Shown here in pieces: positions 62,801 through 64,000 of a stretch of 64,000 nt of DNA. The stretch's first letter is position 1, and every line of letters begins with the position of its first letter. Made by a program: the position numbers and the translations under genes. The notes under the pieces are model-generated. The model searched no databases and was not told the origin of the DNA. It saw only the letters and a list, made by a program, of their open reading frames with translations. Source of the stretch: Natrialbaceae archaeon AArc-T1-2 (GTDB taxonomy: Archaea; Halobacteriota; Halobacteria; Halobacteriales; Natrialbaceae); the NCBI RefSeq assembly GCF_030273315.1, contig NZ_CP127174.1, positions 2,542,001 to 2,606,000 on the forward strand, in the 5' to 3' direction.

Positions 62801-62934
62801 ATCGGGAGACCCAGATGCAGGAGACGAAGGTGACGCTGTGTACCGTCCGCGTGGCCGAAGACGACGAGATTCCCGACCTGTCCGACCGGCAGCTCCAGTG
62901 GCAGGAACAGCGCATCAACCGCACGAAGCGATAG
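59899..62934 (+). CDS. Tat-exported formate dehydrogenase, catalytic alpha subunit
   Basis: 1011 residues, close to E. coli FdnG (1015). The twin-arginine signal is DRRGFLKAGVAGTLATAVGG. The 4Fe-4S ligands are Cys56, 59, 63 and 91 (CTHCSVGCG...LCSKG). The Mo ligand is Cys181 in DHQARICHSTTV where Sec is found in FDH-N. Other conserved blocks are GHNPLESHPVAWQHFQEAQR, GTDVAFIYGLIHHIVEN and TSGRQVEHTGAGAKTRSTLG. It should oxidise formate outside the membrane. The following two genes encode the FeS and membrane subunits. Its TATA box is about 20 bases upstream of the ATG. Confidence 0.9.
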   Translation: MTQSSLDLDRRGFLKAGVAGTLATAVGGRTLVQRQGDDDDGTVDPDAADELVKTVCTHCSVGCGLQIAVEDDSVVGQETWDDNPVNQGGLCSKGASLTQTENSAQRLKEPMKMEDGEWVRMDWDEILDEITGRLTDIREETGPHATFWCGSACHSNEAAYLIRKLAAFYGTNNVDHQARICHSTTVTGIANTWGVGAMTNNNNDMRNVDVNLIIGHNPLESHPVAWQHFQEAQRRGGRHIVAEPRFTKTAAAADDYYHFRSGTDVAFIYGLIHHIVENDLHDEEFIGSRVMEPTWEEFREDVLPEYDVETVSDICGTPESEIRELAETLADADVSCVEWAMGGTQHNNGTGNTRAYAMLNLTLGHAAQEGGGTPIYRGHDNVQGATDLGVDAGNTPGYYGLEPGAWEHWASVWTESPYTSGEISYDELVDRFTDTELMEKNGFTVARWFEGVLDDQWEIYQPDPLRAAIFWGHGLGSLSEYKRVREAVNELDFIVNIDIFPNQVAELADTDTDVYMLPAATNLEEAGSATNTGRQLQWRNQAVSPRHNARRDWVLMTQFAERLGFGDHFDYDEVEDVLREINLGVRSIGYIGQTPERLKAHQEASELFGVEDLRADLDDEEVVETEDGDTVEIQDGEIYGLPWPCWHEAHPGTPILYDASLHPEDGGMDFRANWWDAAVDAVENGEDPEVEPEDHLRDPFEPEWWDGTLEGVPQYPLYANVLPDDPSEPASLTLPIAGALDEDTSVADVAEALDDEGYDVDLGRYEEFDNEQPDAPWGRARARMKAWNLTDEIPVHREPAVTPRSDLVDDYPCNVRTEDHWRVELDNEGVQQENLDAYEELADAGDVDPMVLTSGRQVEHTGAGAKTRSTLGTASRSPMMYLELNPEVGDELGVDDGDWIAVTTPHAEMFIQASVTERVPRDHAFAPYHWSGILEGEDLTENYGGEMEGLEPMVIGESINAGTAPAYDRETQMQETKVTLCTVRVAEDDEIPDLSDRQLQWQEQRINRTKR

Positions 62935-62944
62935 GTGAACCAGA

Positions 62945-63547
62945 ATGAGCACACAAGACGACAGAACGGCACGAGTGATCCCGAACTGGGAGTCATGTAT
63001 CGACTGTGGCGCCTGCGAGGTCGCCTGCCAGCGAACCTGGGACCTCCCGCCGGAGAGCGATCGGATCCAGGTGGTCGCGCTCGCCCACGGCGACCGCGAG
63101 AACGAGGCGAACAAGCCGATGCAGTGTTACAACTGCCGGGACGCGCCGTGTATCGACGTCTGTCCGACGGAGGCGTTGCACTACAGCGAGAGCGGCACCG
63201 TCCGCGTAGACGCGGGCCGGTGTATCGGCTGTCACTACTGCGGCGTCGGCTGTCCGTTCGGCGCACCCCAGTATCCCGACGGAGAGGTACCCGAAGCCGA
63301 GGAGAGCCAGCCACTGGGTGCAAAGAGCGACGGCCTGATGGACAAGTGTACGACCTGCGAGCCGCGCCAGGAAGCGGGCCTGGAGCCGGCCTGCTCCTCT
63401 GAGTGTCCGACCGACGCGTTGCTGTTCGGGACGCCCGAAGATCTCTCGGAGCGTCTCGAGGAGGACGACACCGTTCAGCCGTTCGACGAGGAGGCCGCGG
63501 AGATCATCTTCGGAGACGACGCCGACATGATCGTGGGGGGTGACTAA
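62945..63547 (+). CDS. Formate dehydrogenase/molybdoenzyme beta subunit, four 4Fe-4S clusters
   Basis: 200 residues with 16 ligand Cys in the usual four blocks: CIDCGACEVACQ, CYNCRDAPCIDVCP, CIGCHYCGVGCPFGAP and CTTCEPRQ...CSSECP. It has no signal of its own and would be exported bound to the alpha subunit by hitch-hiking. It starts 10 bases after the alpha stop. It carries electrons from the alpha subunit to the membrane subunit. Confidence 0.95.
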   Translation: MSTQDDRTARVIPNWESCIDCGACEVACQRTWDLPPESDRIQVVALAHGDRENEANKPMQCYNCRDAPCIDVCPTEALHYSESGTVRVDAGRCIGCHYCGVGCPFGAPQYPDGEVPEAEESQPLGAKSDGLMDKCTTCEPRQEAGLEPACSSECPTDALLFGTPEDLSERLEEDDTVQPFDEEAAEIIFGDDADMIVGGD

Positions 63548-63549
63548 CG

Positions 63550-64000
63550 ATGGCAGTCGAAATCGGGTTCGAACTCCCGTACACGCAGTGGGACTGGAAG
63601 GTTGGCTTCTACATCGCGATGATCGGTATCGCGAGTGGCGCGTACCTGATGGGCTACGTCGCCGACGTGCGCTCGCGGCGTGGCGAACGCGACCACGGAC
63701 GCGTCGCGAAGTGGGGCTATCTCACCGGTCTCGTCGGCATCGGCGTCGGCGGGCCGGTCCTGCTCTCTCACCTCGCGACGCCGTTCCGGGCGATGCTGGT
63801 GCCACTTATCATGACGAACTTCGGCTCGTGGATGGCGATTGGGCCGTACCTGCTGGGCCCGCTCGCACTCGGTGCGTTGCTGATGTTCGTCTGGGTCGCG
63901 TTCGGCCGGGACCGTCCCCACGGCCCGTCCGTCACGACGGAGAGCGAGGGCGTCGCCGCCGACGGCGGACGGGACGTCAGTTCCGACGGTGGCACCGACA
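63550..64000 (+). CDS. NrfD/PsrC-like membrane subunit (partial, runs off window)
   Basis: ATG 63550 opens a frame that continues to the window end (150 codons visible). It codes membrane helices (VGFYIAMIGIASGAYLMGYV, GYLTGLVGIGVGGPVLLSHL, MAIGPYLLGPLALGALLMFVWV) of the NrfD/PsrC quinone-interacting family, followed by an acidic, Gly-rich region that may be a loop. This replaces the usual FdnI cytochrome b and suggests electron delivery to the menaquinone pool. It starts 2 bases after the beta stop. Confidence 0.85.
   Translation, partial: MAVEIGFELPYTQWDWKVGFYIAMIGIASGAYLMGYVADVRSRRGERDHGRVAKWGYLTGLVGIGVGGPVLLSHLATPFRAMLVPLIMTNFGSWMAIGPYLLGPLALGALLMFVWVAFGRDRPHGPSVTTESEGVAADGGRDVSSDGGTD

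Noticed and set aside
59899-62934. Selenocysteine in the formate dehydrogenases
   Set aside because: The active-site residue is encoded by a Cys codon in both enzymes (Cys181 here, Cys138 in the 36192 gene), with no in-frame TGA, so no recoding is needed.
1-64000. rRNA, tRNA, CRISPR arrays, transposases, integrases, replication origin
   Set aside because: I read the intergenic regions looking for cloverleaf-like arms, regularly spaced repeats, terminal inverted repeats with transposase frames and ori-type repeats and saw none. Absence by eye is not proof.

Overview
The window is haloarchaeal chromosomal DNA, most likely from the Natrialbaceae (Natrinema / Haloterrigena / Natronorubrum-like) lineage. 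It is GC-rich with strong third-position GC, the predicted proteins are very acidic (long Asp/Glu tracts), and many exported proteins carry twin-arginine signals followed by an archaeal lipobox. Archaeal information-processing genes (proteasome beta, TFIIB, egsA) are present, and several start codons lie about 25 nt after a TATA box, as in leaderless transcripts. I see no rRNA, tRNA, transposase, integrase or CRISPR array, so most of the window reads as ordinary core chromosome with some accessory respiratory and surface genes.

Layout. 1-6.8 kb: end of an SSF symporter, UspA, a REC-PAS histidine kinase, a UbiA prenyltransferase, a lipoprotein, and a two-gene operon of a BtrH-like acyltransferase and a half-length SagB-like nitroreductase. 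7-20 kb: CBS-domain regulators, UspA, a winged-helix regulator, a Gfo/Idh/MocA oxidoreductase, psmB, a UPF0212 protein, TFIIB, a DUF6517 lipoprotein, surE, a ferric-reductase-like membrane protein, an Rsm22-like methyltransferase and tyrA. 20-29 kb: ubaA, an exported ethylbenzene-dehydrogenase-type heme protein next to a CLC chloride channel, a beta-propeller lipoprotein, and a three-gene exported DyP / P19-like iron / cohesin-domain operon. 29-36 kb: halocyanin, thyA-DHFR, rdfA, and an ABC-2 exporter with duplicated permeases. 36-44 kb: a cytoplasmic formate-dehydrogenase-type molybdoenzyme, UspA, carbamate kinase, a cyclic 2,3-diphosphoglycerate synthase-like protein, VapBC, an aspartate-type aminotransferase and a second DUF6517 lipoprotein. 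44-54 kb: a NarO/DmsR-like regulator, korAB, a flavin reductase-like protein, methylmalonyl-CoA epimerase, PhoU, an HTH-10 regulator, egsA and a His-rich lipoprotein.

54.8-64 kb is the most notable region. It holds an HdrA/MvhD-like multi-cluster iron-sulfur protein without a recognisable FAD site, a DUF7124-like protein overlapping an aldehyde:ferredoxin oxidoreductase homologue that has lost the Cx2Cx3C cluster motif, and, divergently, a Tat-exported formate dehydrogenase with four-cluster and NrfD-type membrane subunits that run off the window. Together with the second FDH-like enzyme, the ferredoxin-linked KorAB and a redox-type HTH-10 regulator, this suggests a ferredoxin-centred electron-transfer module. 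The linkage is inferred from gene order and domain content only. Other points worth attention are the truncated SagB-like gene beside BtrH, a DyP homologue with an altered catalytic motif, and several shared intergenic palindromes.
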